DNA from: Nitrospira sp.
Lineage (GTDB): Bacteria > Nitrospirota > Nitrospiria > Nitrospirales > Nitrospiraceae
Length of the DNA stretch: 64,000 nt
Assembly (NCBI GenBank): GCA_030123605.1
Contig: CP126123.1
Location: 2,026,001-2,090,000, forward strand
Direction: 5' to 3'
Below, piece by piece: positions 25,124-34,882 of the stretch. The notes under the pieces were generated by a model. That model was not told the DNA's origin. It saw only the letters and a list, made by a program, of their open reading frames with translations, and did no database searches. The translations under genes and the position numbers were made by a program. Every line of letters begins with the position of its first letter. The first letter of the stretch is position 1.

Positions 25124-25603
25124 CTAGGACTTCCCCTCCTGAATGTGCTCCGCCAGGTATACCGGCAATCCGACCTGCTTGATCGTGCGCAACTGCGTTT
25201 CAAACCAATCGATGTGCTCTTCGGTGTCGATGATCATATGTTCCAGCAAATGTCGGGTCGTAAAATCACTCACCTGAGAACAGTGCGCAATCGCTTCACG
25301 CAACAGCTCCGCATCCTCAAGTTCGAAACGAAGATCCGCCGCTAACAACTCTGCGACCGACTGACCTCCGGCTGCCGCATCCACGCGGTCAACCTGCGGC
25401 GTTCCGTCCAGATAGAGAATGTGATCGATCAAACCAGAAGAATGCCCGACCTCCTCCTGCGCCAAATGACTGAAGTGTTCGTGCAGACGATGATAGCCCC
25501 AATTCTTGCACAGGGCCGCATGCAACAAATACTGATGAACTGCCGTCAGTTCAGCGGTAAGGACCTTCCCCAGGTATCCGAGTACTCCTTCTTTGGCTTT
25601 CAT
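25124..25603 (-). CDS. bfr: Bacterioferritin, ferroxidase-type subunit
   Basis: This 159-residue four-helix protein stores iron in a 24-subunit shell. By E. coli Bfr numbering, Glu18, Glu51, His54, Glu94 and His130 of the di-iron centre are present (EEVGH at 50-54, EEHIDW near 130). Position 127 is Thr instead of Glu. The heme-ligand Met52 is replaced by Val. It therefore looks like the non-heme, iron-oxidising subunit of a mixed bacterioferritin. It lies 43 bases after the second bfr gene on the same strand. A start at MKAKEGV matches the family. Confidence 0.9.
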   Translation of the reverse strand: MKAKEGVLGYLGKVLTAELTAVHQYLLHAALCKNWGYHRLHEHFSHLAQEEVGHSSGLIDHILYLDGTPQVDRVDAAAGGQSVAELLAADLRFELEDAELLREAIAHCSQVSDFTTRHLLEHMIIDTEEHIDWFETQLRTIKQVGLPVYLAEHIQEGKS

Positions 25604-25646
25604 GGTATCTCCGTTGAATCAACAAAAACACCCGGCTCAAATTCGA

Positions 25647-26123
25647 CTAACTGTCTTTCTTGATTTGTTCGGCCAGATAATTTTCCAACCCCACCTGCTT
25701 GATCGTCTCCATCTGCGTTTCGATCCAATCGATGTGTTCGTCCACGTCCTTGACCATATCTTCAAGCATGTGGCGCGTCGTAAAGTCGCCGGCTTTCGTG
25801 CAATGCACCACCCCCTCGCTCAGGAGGCTCAGCATTTCCTGTTCGGCCTTCAGGTCCGCCTTGAACTGCTCCGGAACGGTTTCCCCCACATGTACCGTAT
25901 TCATACGCTGCACGTTCGGCACACCTTCCAGATAAAGGATATGTTCGATCAATTCCTCGGCATCCTTCATTTCATCGAATGACCGCTGTCTGACATGATG
26001 ATGTAACCGGCCATATCCCCAGTTTTCGCACATTTTCGAATGGACGAAATATTGATTGATAGCGGTCAGATCCGCCGTGAGAATTTTGTTCAGCAGCTCG
26101 ATCACGCCTTGTTTGGCTTTCAT
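25647..26123 (-). CDS. bfr: Bacterioferritin, heme-binding-type subunit
   Basis: This 158-residue ferritin-like protein retains the heme ligand Met52 (FDEMKD, residues 49-54). Several di-iron ligands have changed: Asp18 for Glu, Asp54 for His and Val127 for Glu, while Glu51, Glu94 and His130 stay. It is therefore probably poor at iron oxidation and specialised in binding heme between subunits for iron release. With the downstream partner it would form a two-type shell as described for Pseudomonas and Neisseria bacterioferritins. It is the promoter-proximal gene of the pair. Confidence 0.9.
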   Translation of the reverse strand: MKAKQGVIELLNKILTADLTAINQYFVHSKMCENWGYGRLHHHVRQRSFDEMKDAEELIEHILYLEGVPNVQRMNTVHVGETVPEQFKADLKAEQEMLSLLSEGVVHCTKAGDFTTRHMLEDMVKDVDEHIDWIETQMETIKQVGLENYLAEQIKKDS

Positions 26124-26450
26124 CTTTCCCTCCTTCCGACCTGAAAGTTATCGCTCGCGATCAACCTCTTCGGTCGACCGGCCTCACTCGACGAACTTGT
26201 CAAACGTTCAACCATGTATAGATGTATGAGGATTCGATGGTCGTTGTCAAGACCTAATTTACGTATATTTGACTACTATTCTCAATTCCGCTGAAAACGG
26301 ATCTCATTGTCGATCATTGCGCCACGGTCCGACCTACTGAGACACCGATCAACAGCGGCGGTTCGTCATGAGTGTGCAGAAGCGGCAATGACGTGCCCAA
26401 CGACGAATGTACGAGGAATGGAAGAATCGGTCCTGCGGAAAGGAAAGGGA
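26124..26450. other. Intergenic region between bfr and topA
   Basis: This 327-base stretch has no gene. It includes the bfr promoter side (a minus-strand TTGACA at about 26246-26251) and a weak Fur-like site. The rest lies downstream of the topA stop and shows no clear terminator. Confidence 0.4.
26269..26285 (-). promoter_or_regulatory. Weak candidate Fur site upstream of bfr
   Basis: The minus strand reads TTGAGAATAGTAGTCAA. The left half TGAGAAT fits the Fur half-site well and the other half poorly. It lies about 145 bases before the first bfr start. Direct Fur activation or repression is speculative. Confidence 0.25.
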
Positions 26451-28787
26451 TCACCCGGCTTCACGATAGCCGCATTCTTCATTGCGGCATTGCACGGTAC
26501 GGCCGGTCTGCTTGTTGACCCTTTCGATCAGAAACGGAGCCTGACACATGGGGCAAGGCTTGTTGATGGGTCGATCCCAAAGGGCATATTCGCACTGAGG
26601 ATAGCGGCTGCAGGAGTAGAAGTTCCGCCCCTTTTTGGTGCGCTTCTGAACCAGATCGCCGCCGCATCCAGGCTGAGGACACTTCACGCCCAAGGCAATG
26701 GCTTTGGTGGTCTTGCAGTCCGGATAGGCGGAACAGGCGAGAAACTTTCCGAAACGCCCCGTTTTAACCACCATGGGGCTCGAGCACTTCTCACACTTCT
26801 CATCAGTCGTCTCTTCCAATTTTGGAACGATCTTGATCGTTCCGTCCGACAGCTTTTCAAAGTTCTGTGTATTTTTACAGGGCGGATCGTCTTTGTACCC
26901 TGGACAGGCGAGAAACTTTCCGTTTCGTCCCCACTTGATTTCCAACATACGGCCGCATTTTTCACAGGGAATGTTCGTGGGCGGCTCGACGACGTCCTTG
27001 GGGCCCGGAATACCCTGCGCTAATTCCATGTCTTTGGTAAAAGGCGCATAAAATTCCCTGACTGCCGCCACCCACGGCTTGGTCCCCTCCTCGACCTCAT
27101 CCAATTGCTCTTCCATGTGCGAGGTGAATTCCGTATCCAGAAGATCGGGGAATCCTTTCAACAGAAACTCGTTGACCGTCCGCCCGGTTTCCGTCGGGAG
27201 GAATCGCCCCTCGACCTTCTCGACATACTTGCGATCTTGAATCGTCGAAATGATCGACGCATAGGTGGAAGGACGACCGATGCCCTTTTCTTCCAATTCT
27301 CGAATGAGCAAGGCTTCGTTGTAACGGGGCGGCGGCTGGGTGAAATGCTGTTTAGAGGTAAACCCGGGCACAGTCTGGCCTTCTTGACTCACAAGACGTA
27401 ACGCGTCGCCCTCGCCGAGCGACGGGAGGCGCCGCTCCGCATCGTCATCGCTCTCCTGCTCGCTCTTGGGTTTCTGCGACGGTAATTCTTTGTCGGTCCC
27501 CTCAAGGTACACAGCCGTATGCCCGGCAAACTTGACCACGGTGCCGGTCGTACGAAACACATACCGGTCAGTCGTTCCTAGCGGGATGGAATCCACACGC
27601 GTGACATCCAGGATCGCCGGCACCATTTGCGAAGCGATGAATCGATTCCAGATCAGCTTATACAACTGGTATTGGTCCGGTTCGAGATACTGCCGGATGG
27701 ACTCGGGATCTCGACCGGCCGACGTCGGCCGGATGGCTTCATGCGCTTCCTGTGCGGCCTTTTGCGTCTTGTATACATTGGGCACAGCAGGCAAATACTC
27801 CATCCCGAATCGCTCGCGAATCACACCCCTGGCATCCTCCGTCGCCTCCTGCGAAACGCGGGGAGAGTCGGTTCTCATGTAGGTAATAAGTCCCGTGGCA
27901 CCTTCCGACCCGATCTCGATCCCTTCGTACAGTTGCTGTGCGAGGGTCATGGTCTTCTTGGGAGTAAAATGCAATTTTCTGGCGGCTTCCTGCTGGAGGC
28001 GACTGGTAATAAACGGGGCGACGGGATTTCGTTTCTTCTCCTTGCGCTCGATCGATTGGACGACGAACGCCTTCTCCTGTACAGCGCTGAGGATCTGCTG
28101 CGCCTGTTCACCCGTTCCGATCTCGGCATCCTGCCCGTTGACGGAATGCAATTTGGCTTCGAAGGTCGGCGGATTGTCTCCGGACAACAGAGCCACGATG
28201 GACCAATATTCTTCCGCCCGGAACGCCTCCCGTTCTTTTTCCCTGTCACAAATCAACCGCACTGCAACGGATTGGACACGACCCATGCTGAGGCCGCGGC
28301 GCACCTTTTTCCACAGCAGCTGACTGCCCTGGTACCCCACGATGCGATCAAGCACCCGCCTGGCTTGCTGAGCCTGCACGAGCTTCATGTCGATTTCGCC
28401 CGGTGCCTGCAACGCGCGCTTGATCGCCGATTCCGTGATCTCGTTGAAGAGCACGCGAAAAATCCTGCCATCCTTCTTTTTTCCCTTGCCGTGCAGTTCC
28501 TGTGCGATATGCCAGGCAATCGCCTCACCTTCGCGATCAGGGTCGGGAGCCAGGAAGACTTTATCGACTTCTTGAGCCTTCTTTTTGATATCTGCGAGGA
28601 CTTTGGATTTGCCTTTGATCGTGACGTACTGCGGCTCAAAGTCGTGATCGAGATCGACGCCCAACTTGCTGGTTGGCAGATCTTTGACATGACCGACCGA
28701 CGCGATGACGGAATAGCCGCGACCAAGATACTTGGTGATCGTCCGCGCCTTGGTCGGCGACTCCACGATGATGAGAGATTTAGCCAT
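26451..28787 (-). CDS. topA: DNA topoisomerase I
   Basis: This 778-residue type IA topoisomerase relaxes negative supercoils. The TOPRIM domain holds LIIVESPTKARTITKYLGRG at the N-terminus and FLAPDPDREGEAIAWHIAQE near residue 105. The active-site Tyr is in GLITYMRTDSPRVS near residue 300. The C-terminus carries several zinc-finger units: CEKCGRMLEIKWG, CEKCSSPMVVKTG, CPQPGCGGDL and CPMCQAPFLIE. The gene follows dprA on the same strand with an 82-base gap, a common bacterial pairing. Confidence 0.97.
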   Translation of the reverse strand: MAKSLIIVESPTKARTITKYLGRGYSVIASVGHVKDLPTSKLGVDLDHDFEPQYVTIKGKSKVLADIKKKAQEVDKVFLAPDPDREGEAIAWHIAQELHGKGKKKDGRIFRVLFNEITESAIKRALQAPGEIDMKLVQAQQARRVLDRIVGYQGSQLLWKKVRRGLSMGRVQSVAVRLICDREKEREAFRAEEYWSIVALLSGDNPPTFEAKLHSVNGQDAEIGTGEQAQQILSAVQEKAFVVQSIERKEKKRNPVAPFITSRLQQEAARKLHFTPKKTMTLAQQLYEGIEIGSEGATGLITYMRTDSPRVSQEATEDARGVIRERFGMEYLPAVPNVYKTQKAAQEAHEAIRPTSAGRDPESIRQYLEPDQYQLYKLIWNRFIASQMVPAILDVTRVDSIPLGTTDRYVFRTTGTVVKFAGHTAVYLEGTDKELPSQKPKSEQESDDDAERRLPSLGEGDALRLVSQEGQTVPGFTSKQHFTQPPPRYNEALLIRELEEKGIGRPSTYASIISTIQDRKYVEKVEGRFLPTETGRTVNEFLLKGFPDLLDTEFTSHMEEQLDEVEEGTKPWVAAVREFYAPFTKDMELAQGIPGPKDVVEPPTNIPCEKCGRMLEIKWGRNGKFLACPGYKDDPPCKNTQNFEKLSDGTIKIVPKLEETTDEKCEKCSSPMVVKTGRFGKFLACSAYPDCKTTKAIALGVKCPQPGCGGDLVQKRTKKGRNFYSCSRYPQCEYALWDRPINKPCPMCQAPFLIERVNKQTGRTVQCRNEECGYREAG

Positions 28788-28869
28788 GCGGCTCCCTGTT
28801 CACAAGCACTTACATCCAGACTACCACACCCACTATAACAAAAATCGAGACCCTGTCAGCTTGAATCTC

Positions 28870-30009
28870 TCAATGCGTCCCGCGCATGAGACGCACATAC
28901 TCATTACCCGGCAACTGACGAATACAATTCTTCAATTCCAGAGAGAGGAGAATCGCAGTCACGTGAGAGGCCGCGAGCCCGCTGCATTGAATCACCTCAT
29001 CCACCGGCCGCGGCACGTCAGTGAGGGCATCATACACCAGCCTCTCCTCTTTTCCCAAATGAACACCCACTTGCGCATCGGCGGGCGATCGAGTCGCAAG
29101 CCGCCCGCGGAAATCTGCGTCGAGTTGCGGCAACAGTTCGTCGAGCACATCTTGCGCGGATTCCACCAGTCTGGCGCCGTCCTTGATCAAACTGTTCGGT
29201 CCGCGGCTGTATTCGGCCTTCACAAATCCGGGCACCGCGAACACCTCTCTCCCCTGCTCGGCCGCCAATCGTGCCGTGATGAGGGATCCGCTTTCGATGG
29301 TGGCCTCCGTGACGACGACTCCCAGGGCCAATCCGCTGATGATGCGATTCCGTCGAGGGAAATGAAAGCTGTGCGGTACCGAGCCCAGCGGCAGTTCGGA
29401 GAGCACGGCTCCTTGCCGTTCGATCGCGCCGCGAAGGTGACGATGATCCGACGGATAGGTGCGGTCCAGTCCGCACCCCATCACCGCGAGCGTCCGCCCG
29501 TTCCCCGCGAGTGCGCCGCGATGCGCCGCCGCATCGACCCCGCGGGCCAAACCGCTGACGATCGTGAATCCCATCGCCGCCAAGTCGCAGGCCAACTCCT
29601 CGGCAAAGATCCGTCCCGCTGCGCTGACTTTCCTGGTGCCCACGACAGCCACGGCGTGACGATCGCTCTCCAACAACGTGCCCTGCAGATACAAGAAAGG
29701 AGGCGGATCGGGGATCGTTCGCAGGATCGCGGGGTATCGCTCGTCGAAATACGTCAACACCGTCACCTGCCGACGCTCCAATTGCGTCAATTCATCATCG
29801 AGTTGCCGGATCGCAGCGGGATCAGGTCCGCGCCGAATGGCCTCGATCAAGGGCGGTCGACATCCGACTCCTTCCAATTCCGCCTGCGTCGCAGCAAATA
29901 CAGCGTCCGGCGCAGGGAACGCCTGCACGAGTTTGAGCAGAACGGCATCCCCCACACCGGAGACGGCGCGCAGCATGAACCAGGACCTGAGAGATCGATC
30001 GTTGGCCAT
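28870..30009 (-). CDS. dprA: DNA-processing protein DprA
   Basis: This 379-residue cytoplasmic protein binds incoming single-stranded DNA and loads RecA during natural transformation. An N-terminal SAM-like helical part (about residues 1-70) precedes a Rossmann-like DprA core with VVGTRKVSAAGRIFAEEL, SGLARGVDAAAHRGAL, FPRRNRIISGLALGVVVTEA and SGSLITARLAAEQGR. A C-terminal winged-helix DprA_WH domain ends the protein (YDALTDVPRPVDEVIQCSGL). The full family layout is present. Its presence hints that the organism, or an ancestor, takes up DNA, but DprA is also kept in non-competent bacteria. Confidence 0.95.
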   Translation of the reverse strand: MANDRSLRSWFMLRAVSGVGDAVLLKLVQAFPAPDAVFAATQAELEGVGCRPPLIEAIRRGPDPAAIRQLDDELTQLERRQVTVLTYFDERYPAILRTIPDPPPFLYLQGTLLESDRHAVAVVGTRKVSAAGRIFAEELACDLAAMGFTIVSGLARGVDAAAHRGALAGNGRTLAVMGCGLDRTYPSDHRHLRGAIERQGAVLSELPLGSVPHSFHFPRRNRIISGLALGVVVTEATIESGSLITARLAAEQGREVFAVPGFVKAEYSRGPNSLIKDGARLVESAQDVLDELLPQLDADFRGRLATRSPADAQVGVHLGKEERLVYDALTDVPRPVDEVIQCSGLAASHVTAILLSLELKNCIRQLPGNEYVRLMRGTH

Positions 30010-30179
30010 CGTCTCAGCTCATCACCCGTCGTCGGTGCGACGAGTTCGACCGTTGTGTCAGGAAAAGACCGATTTCAACCGCAGGCATCCGCGCAGGACA
30101 GATCGACTCAACAATCGTCAACATTCACGGCCACACCGTCATGAGTGGCAGAGGAACACCGCAAGCCCTCGCCACCACG

Positions 30180-31691
30180 CTACATCACCACTAAATCGAA
30201 TTGCTCCAGATGCAACCGATCGTCCGAGGTGACCAGGATCTTGGCACCGTACCGCCGCTCGAGTTCGTCGATTCCGGATTGCTCTTGCTCTTGCAGAAGT
30301 TGAGCGACGGCCGGATGCGCCCCCACCACGACCCTCTGTTGTTCGACTTCATGTCCGAGCCGCCGCACTTCCCGGAAAATTTCATAGGCCACCGTCATCG
30401 GGGATTTGGTGTATCCGCGCCCATCGCAATAGTGGCAGGGTTCGGACAGCGACCGTAACAGATCCTCGCGCACACGCTCCCGAGAAATTTCGATCAAGCC
30501 GAGATCCGACACCCTTGAAATCCTGGTGCGAGCCTTATCAGACGACATGGCGTCCACCAACGCGTGATAGACCTTATCGCGATTCTTCTCCCGTTCCATA
30601 TCGATGAAGTCCACGATGATGATGCCGCCGATCCCTCGCAGCTTGACCTGATAGGCGATCTCCCGCGCCGCCTCCAGATTGTTCCGTAAGATGGTCTCTT
30701 CCTGATCGCGTTTGCCGACGAAGCGGCCCGTGTTGACGTCGATCACCGTCATTGCCTCGGTGTGATCGATCACGAGATACCCGCCAGATTTGAGCCAGAC
30801 CTTCCGGCTCATGGCGCGGGTGATTTCCTGCTCCACGCCCAGGTAGTCGAAGAGACTTTCCTCCTTGTCGTAAAAATGGATCCGGGAGGTTTGCTCCGGC
30901 GAAAACCGCTGGACGAAATTCTTGATCGCGTTGTACTCCTCGCGGTTGTCGATCCAGAGTCGATCGACCCGTCGGCCGAACAGGTCCCGCACCACGCGAA
31001 AACTCAAACTCAGGTCGCTGTGCAACAGGCTGGGCGCCGGCTGCTGATCCCGCTTTGTCAGGACGTCCTGCCACAAGACGTGAAGAAACTCGACGTCGGA
31101 CCGCAATTCCTCTTCCTTTACCCCTTCACTGACGGTCCGGACGATGTAGCCGAACCCCGGTCTGCGCGCCCGCTTCATGATTTCTTTCAATCGGGCCCGC
31201 TCCTCATCCCGAGGGATACGACGTGACACCCCGATGTGCTCGACCGTCGGCATGAACACCAAGTACCGCCCCGGCAACGACACATAGGTGGTCACCCGCG
31301 ACCCTTTGGTGCCGATCGGGCCTTTGGAGATTTGCACCATGACTTCCTGTCCTTCGGACAGCAACTCTTCAATCGGTTTCGAGCTTTGCCGCTTGGGCTT
31401 AGGAACCTCCGAGTCTTTGTTGTCGTCGTCGTCACCCTCCACGAGGGTATCTCCGGGCTCCACATCCATCGAGAGGTCGGACACGTGCATGAATGCAGCC
31501 TTTTCCAGCCCAATATCGATGAACGCGGCCTGCATGCCCGGCAACACCTTGGCCACACGCCCCTTGTAAATATTACCGACAAAGTCTTGGTCCTTGGCGC
31601 GGTCCCCATAGAGATCCGTCACGACCCCGTTATCAAGCACCGCCACGCGGGTTTCTTCCCGCGCGCTACTGATCGCTATCTCCACACCCAT
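30180..31691 (-). CDS. rng: Ribonuclease G/E family
   Basis: This 503-residue endoribonuclease takes part in rRNA maturation and mRNA decay. The N-terminal S1-like domain contains IYKGRVAKVLPGMQAAFIDI and a long acidic insert (about residues 75-95). The catalytic Asp residues are in VIDVNTGRFVG and IIVDFIDMEREKNR. The inter-subunit zinc link is present as CHYCDGRGYT. The absence of a long C-terminal tail favours RNase G over RNase E. It is transcribed away from dprA toward the window left, and an unused-looking 170-base gap follows it. Confidence 0.94.
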   Translation of the reverse strand: MGVEIAISSAREETRVAVLDNGVVTDLYGDRAKDQDFVGNIYKGRVAKVLPGMQAAFIDIGLEKAAFMHVSDLSMDVEPGDTLVEGDDDDNKDSEVPKPKRQSSKPIEELLSEGQEVMVQISKGPIGTKGSRVTTYVSLPGRYLVFMPTVEHIGVSRRIPRDEERARLKEIMKRARRPGFGYIVRTVSEGVKEEELRSDVEFLHVLWQDVLTKRDQQPAPSLLHSDLSLSFRVVRDLFGRRVDRLWIDNREEYNAIKNFVQRFSPEQTSRIHFYDKEESLFDYLGVEQEITRAMSRKVWLKSGGYLVIDHTEAMTVIDVNTGRFVGKRDQEETILRNNLEAAREIAYQVKLRGIGGIIIVDFIDMEREKNRDKVYHALVDAMSSDKARTRISRVSDLGLIEISRERVREDLLRSLSEPCHYCDGRGYTKSPMTVAYEIFREVRRLGHEVEQQRVVVGAHPAVAQLLQEQEQSGIDELERRYGAKILVTSDDRLHLEQFDLVVM

Positions 31692-31836
31692 ACAGACTCC
31701 TTTACGCTCAGATCGGGCGGACAGGCAGACGAACGCGGACGCACCGCCCGGGTTCTTTCTCGTCTCGCCGTCGGTCCGGTGCCGATCTGATTCACATGGT
31801 TATTCCATATCACGTCGGCTCCTGTCCAGGCATCGC

Positions 31837-32955
31837 CTAGTAGAACAGGCTCAGCCGACGTCGCTTGACGTTCAACAACAGCCCTAACGAAGCCATGGTC
31901 ATGATGGTCGCACTACCTCCGTAACTGACTAACGGAAGCGGGATTCCGACGATGGGAAACATCCCCGCCGTCATCCCGATGTTGACCACCACGCAAAAAC
32001 ACAACATTGCCACAATACCTGCCGCGAGCAACGCGCCTAACGTATCTTTCGCGCGCGCGGCAATTTCCAGCGAGACCCATATCAACGCCATAAAGAGGGC
32101 CAACAACACCAGCACCCCGACAAACCCCCACTCCTCGGCATAGACCGCGAACACAAAGTCGGTGTGACCTTCCGGCAAAAACTTCAGCTGACTTTGCGTG
32201 CCACCATAGAGGCCCTTTCCAGACAATTCGCCGGAGCCGATGGCGATCTTGGATTGCAGCGCGTGATACCCCTTCCCACCCGGATCGTAGTCCGGATCGA
32301 CGAAAGCCATGACGCGCTGCCGTTGATAGTCATGCAGCGAGGCCCAGACCATCTCCCACACGAACGGAAACAGCATGACGGAGAGCAGCAGGATGATTCC
32401 CAAGGCCTTCGACCGCACACCGACCATGAGCAACATGGCTGCGTAGACCGCCAGAAAGCTCAACCCGCTGCCCAGATCCGGCTGTTTGAGGATGAGCAAC
32501 AACCCAGGCAACACGATCAGCCCCGGCAACACCACCCGCTGCAGCCATCCCACGCGGGGCACTCTGGAATAGTAATTCGCCAAGACCAACACCAGCACCA
32601 GCTTGGCAAATTCGGAAGGCTGAAAGGCAAAGGGGCCGATCGGGATCCATCGCTGCGCTCCGCGACTGGACTTGCCCATGACCAGCACGACCGCCAGCAA
32701 GATCAGGATCACCGCGTAGGTCGGATAGGCCAGCCTGGCGATCTTGTGATAGTCCGAGAGATACATCACCAGGAACGCCGCCGTGCCCAAGAGAATCCAG
32801 ACGAGCTGTTTGAGATAAAAGGGAAAGGCTGTGTCCTGGGAGTGGGTAACACTGTAGATCGACAGCACCCCGACCGACAGGATGACGGCGATCAACCCGA
32901 TGAAACGGAGATCAAAACTATCCAACCCCCGGCTGTCGATCACGCGGTCGATCAT
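31837..32955 (-). CDS. rodA: Peptidoglycan glycosyltransferase RodA (SEDS)
   Basis: This 372-residue membrane enzyme polymerises lipid II for lateral wall growth in the elongasome. About ten hydrophobic helices are present. The SEDS hallmarks are GAQRWIPIGPFAFQPSEFAK near residue 105, GSGELSGKGLYGGTQSQLKF and EGHTDFVFAVYAEEWGF. The C-terminal part reads GIPLPLVSYGGSATIMTMAS. The start is ATG 32955, overlapping the mrdA stop as TAATG. A longer open frame upstream is only a shadow of mrdA. Its partner is PBP2 encoded immediately upstream. Confidence 0.96.
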   Translation of the reverse strand: MIDRVIDSRGLDSFDLRFIGLIAVILSVGVLSIYSVTHSQDTAFPFYLKQLVWILLGTAAFLVMYLSDYHKIARLAYPTYAVILILLAVVLVMGKSSRGAQRWIPIGPFAFQPSEFAKLVLVLVLANYYSRVPRVGWLQRVVLPGLIVLPGLLLILKQPDLGSGLSFLAVYAAMLLMVGVRSKALGIILLLSVMLFPFVWEMVWASLHDYQRQRVMAFVDPDYDPGGKGYHALQSKIAIGSGELSGKGLYGGTQSQLKFLPEGHTDFVFAVYAEEWGFVGVLVLLALFMALIWVSLEIAARAKDTLGALLAAGIVAMLCFCVVVNIGMTAGMFPIVGIPLPLVSYGGSATIMTMASLGLLLNVKRRRLSLFY

Positions 32956-34838
32956 TATGCCCTCGGCCGCGCCTCGACTGCAGGGGCAGGCACCTTCGTT
33001 CGATTGCCGGCAGGCGCGCCGCCGACCGCCTGGGGATAGGCTTTCACATAGGCCTCGATGACGTCCTTCGCCAAGGGCGCGGCAGCCGATCCCCCATGTC
33101 CCATGTGTTCGGCCAAAACGGCCACCGCGATGCGCGGCGCCTCCACCGGAGCAAAGGCGACGAACCACGCATGATCCCGGAGCTTCTTCGGGATATCTTT
33201 CTCCGGACCGGTGCGCAGGGCCGCCGTCTGAGCCGTTCCGGTCTTTCCCGCAATCGTGACCAAGGGCGATTTGGCCCTCGTCGCGGTGCCCTTCGTCACC
33301 ACGTCGGCCAGCGCCGATTTGATCAAGGCGAGCGTCGCAGGCTTGACCGCCACTTTCCCGCGAACCGTGGGGGGGAATTCAACACGCTCCCCGGCCGCGC
33401 GGTTCATCACAGCCTGCACCAAGCGCGGCCGCACCGCCACTCCGTCGTTCGCCACCGTCCCGATCACGCTCGCCATCTGCAAGGGCGTCACGGTGACATA
33501 CCCTTGGCCGATCGCGGCCGAAATGGTCTCGCCGGGGTACCACGGCTGATTTCTAGCCTTCTGCTTCCAGGCCGTGGACGGCACGATCCCGACACGCTCC
33601 GACGGCAGTTCAATCCCAGTCTCCTGCCCGAGGCCGAACTGTTTCGCATACTCCGCAATCGTGTCGATCCCCATCCGCTGGCCGACCGTATAAAAATAGA
33701 CGTCGCAAGAGTGGATCAACGCCTCGTTCATATCGACCGATCCATGTCCGCCCGCCTTCCAATCGCGGAACAAACGATTGCCGAATTGATACCCGCCGTT
33801 GCACCGGACCGTCGTCGAGGGCGCGACCGTGTTGGATTCGAGGGCCGCAGCGGCCATGACGACTTTGAAGGTCGAGCCCGGAGGATACTGACCTTGCATT
33901 GCGCGGTTGTTCAGCGGACGCCCCTCGTTCTGGACGATTTCCACCCACTGTTTGTTGGTCAATTCTTTCGACAAGACGTTCGGATCGAACCCCGGGCGGC
34001 TCGCCATCGCCAGAATGTCGCCGGTGGTCGGATCCAAGGCCACGATCGCGCCGGATTCCTCACCCAAGAGATCCTCGGAGATCTTTTGTAGGCGGATGTC
34101 GATGGTGAGATAGAGATCGTCGCCCGCCACCGGCCTCTCCGCCACCACGGCGCGTTTTTCGTGGCCGAGCGCATCGACTTCGACGCTCTTTTGTCCCGCA
34201 CGTCCTCGCACCTGGCGGTCGAACGTTTTTTCAACCCCATACTGCCCCACGATGCTGCCTTGATGGAGATCCGCAAATTCCGCCTTCTCGAGCTGGTCCG
34301 CCGACACTTCGCCGACGTATCCCAACAGATGTGCGGCCACCGCACCGCCGGGATAGTTTCGTTGCGACTCCACCTGAATCATCACCCCGGGCAAATCCAA
34401 CCGATGGGACTCGATCAGGGTCGCCTCCCGCAACGTCAGCCGGTCCTTGATTTTGCGAGGCTGCAGCTTGCTCCCCTTTCCGATCGACAATTTCTTCTGA
34501 ATGACGTCCGAGTCCAAATTGAGCAAGGAGGCCAACTGCGCGACCAGTGCCTGGCTGTCCTTCACGTCTTCCAGCGTCACGTACAGGGTAAAACTCGGTA
34601 CGTTGTTCGCCAGCAAGACGCCGTTTCGGTCGAAAATGAGGCCGCGGGCCGGTTCGAGCACCACCGAACGGGTGCGGTTGTTTTCCGAAAGATCCCGATA
34701 GTACGGCCCTTCTCGAATCTGCAAATGCCACAATCGCAGGGCGAGCAACGCCACCACGAGCAAGAGGCCCACACGCAGGATGACCAGTCGCCGCTGGAGA
34801 TCAAGGAGATCGGAATCGTTGAATCCGGCGGATGCCAT
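32955..34838 (-). CDS. mrdA: Penicillin-binding protein 2 (transpeptidase)
   Basis: This 627-residue inner-membrane class B PBP has one N-terminal helix (about residues 18-37), a dimerisation/pedestal domain, and a transpeptidase domain. The catalytic SxxK is STFK at about 322-325, the SxN-type motif is SCDVYF, and the KTGT motif is in VTIAGKTGTAQ. The start is ATG 34838, with AAGGAG eight bases upstream; a GTG nine bases further up lies within that site. It crosslinks the glycan strands made by RodA and follows mreD in the cell-shape operon. Confidence 0.96.
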   Translation of the reverse strand: MASAGFNDSDLLDLQRRLVILRVGLLLVVALLALRLWHLQIREGPYYRDLSENNRTRSVVLEPARGLIFDRNGVLLANNVPSFTLYVTLEDVKDSQALVAQLASLLNLDSDVIQKKLSIGKGSKLQPRKIKDRLTLREATLIESHRLDLPGVMIQVESQRNYPGGAVAAHLLGYVGEVSADQLEKAEFADLHQGSIVGQYGVEKTFDRQVRGRAGQKSVEVDALGHEKRAVVAERPVAGDDLYLTIDIRLQKISEDLLGEESGAIVALDPTTGDILAMASRPGFDPNVLSKELTNKQWVEIVQNEGRPLNNRAMQGQYPPGSTFKVVMAAAALESNTVAPSTTVRCNGGYQFGNRLFRDWKAGGHGSVDMNEALIHSCDVYFYTVGQRMGIDTIAEYAKQFGLGQETGIELPSERVGIVPSTAWKQKARNQPWYPGETISAAIGQGYVTVTPLQMASVIGTVANDGVAVRPRLVQAVMNRAAGERVEFPPTVRGKVAVKPATLALIKSALADVVTKGTATRAKSPLVTIAGKTGTAQTAALRTGPEKDIPKKLRDHAWFVAFAPVEAPRIAVAVLAEHMGHGGSAAAPLAKDVIEAYVKAYPQAVGGAPAGNRTKVPAPAVEARPRA

Positions 34839-34882
34839 GCCCGTCACTCCTTCGCCAAGTCTCGTCGCGGGATGTGCATGGG

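Noticed and set aside
27627-28838. Plus-strand frame of 403 codons opposite topA
   Set aside because: Complement of topoisomerase coding sequence; no recognisable protein features.
28732-30144. Plus-strand frame of 470 codons opposite dprA
   Set aside because: Arg-rich low-complexity translation opposite a clear dprA.
31837-33168. Longer RodA reading with 71 extra N-terminal residues
   Set aside because: The extra part is Arg/Gly-rich, overlaps the end of mrdA and lacks a ribosome site. The ATG at 32955 overlaps the mrdA stop as expected.
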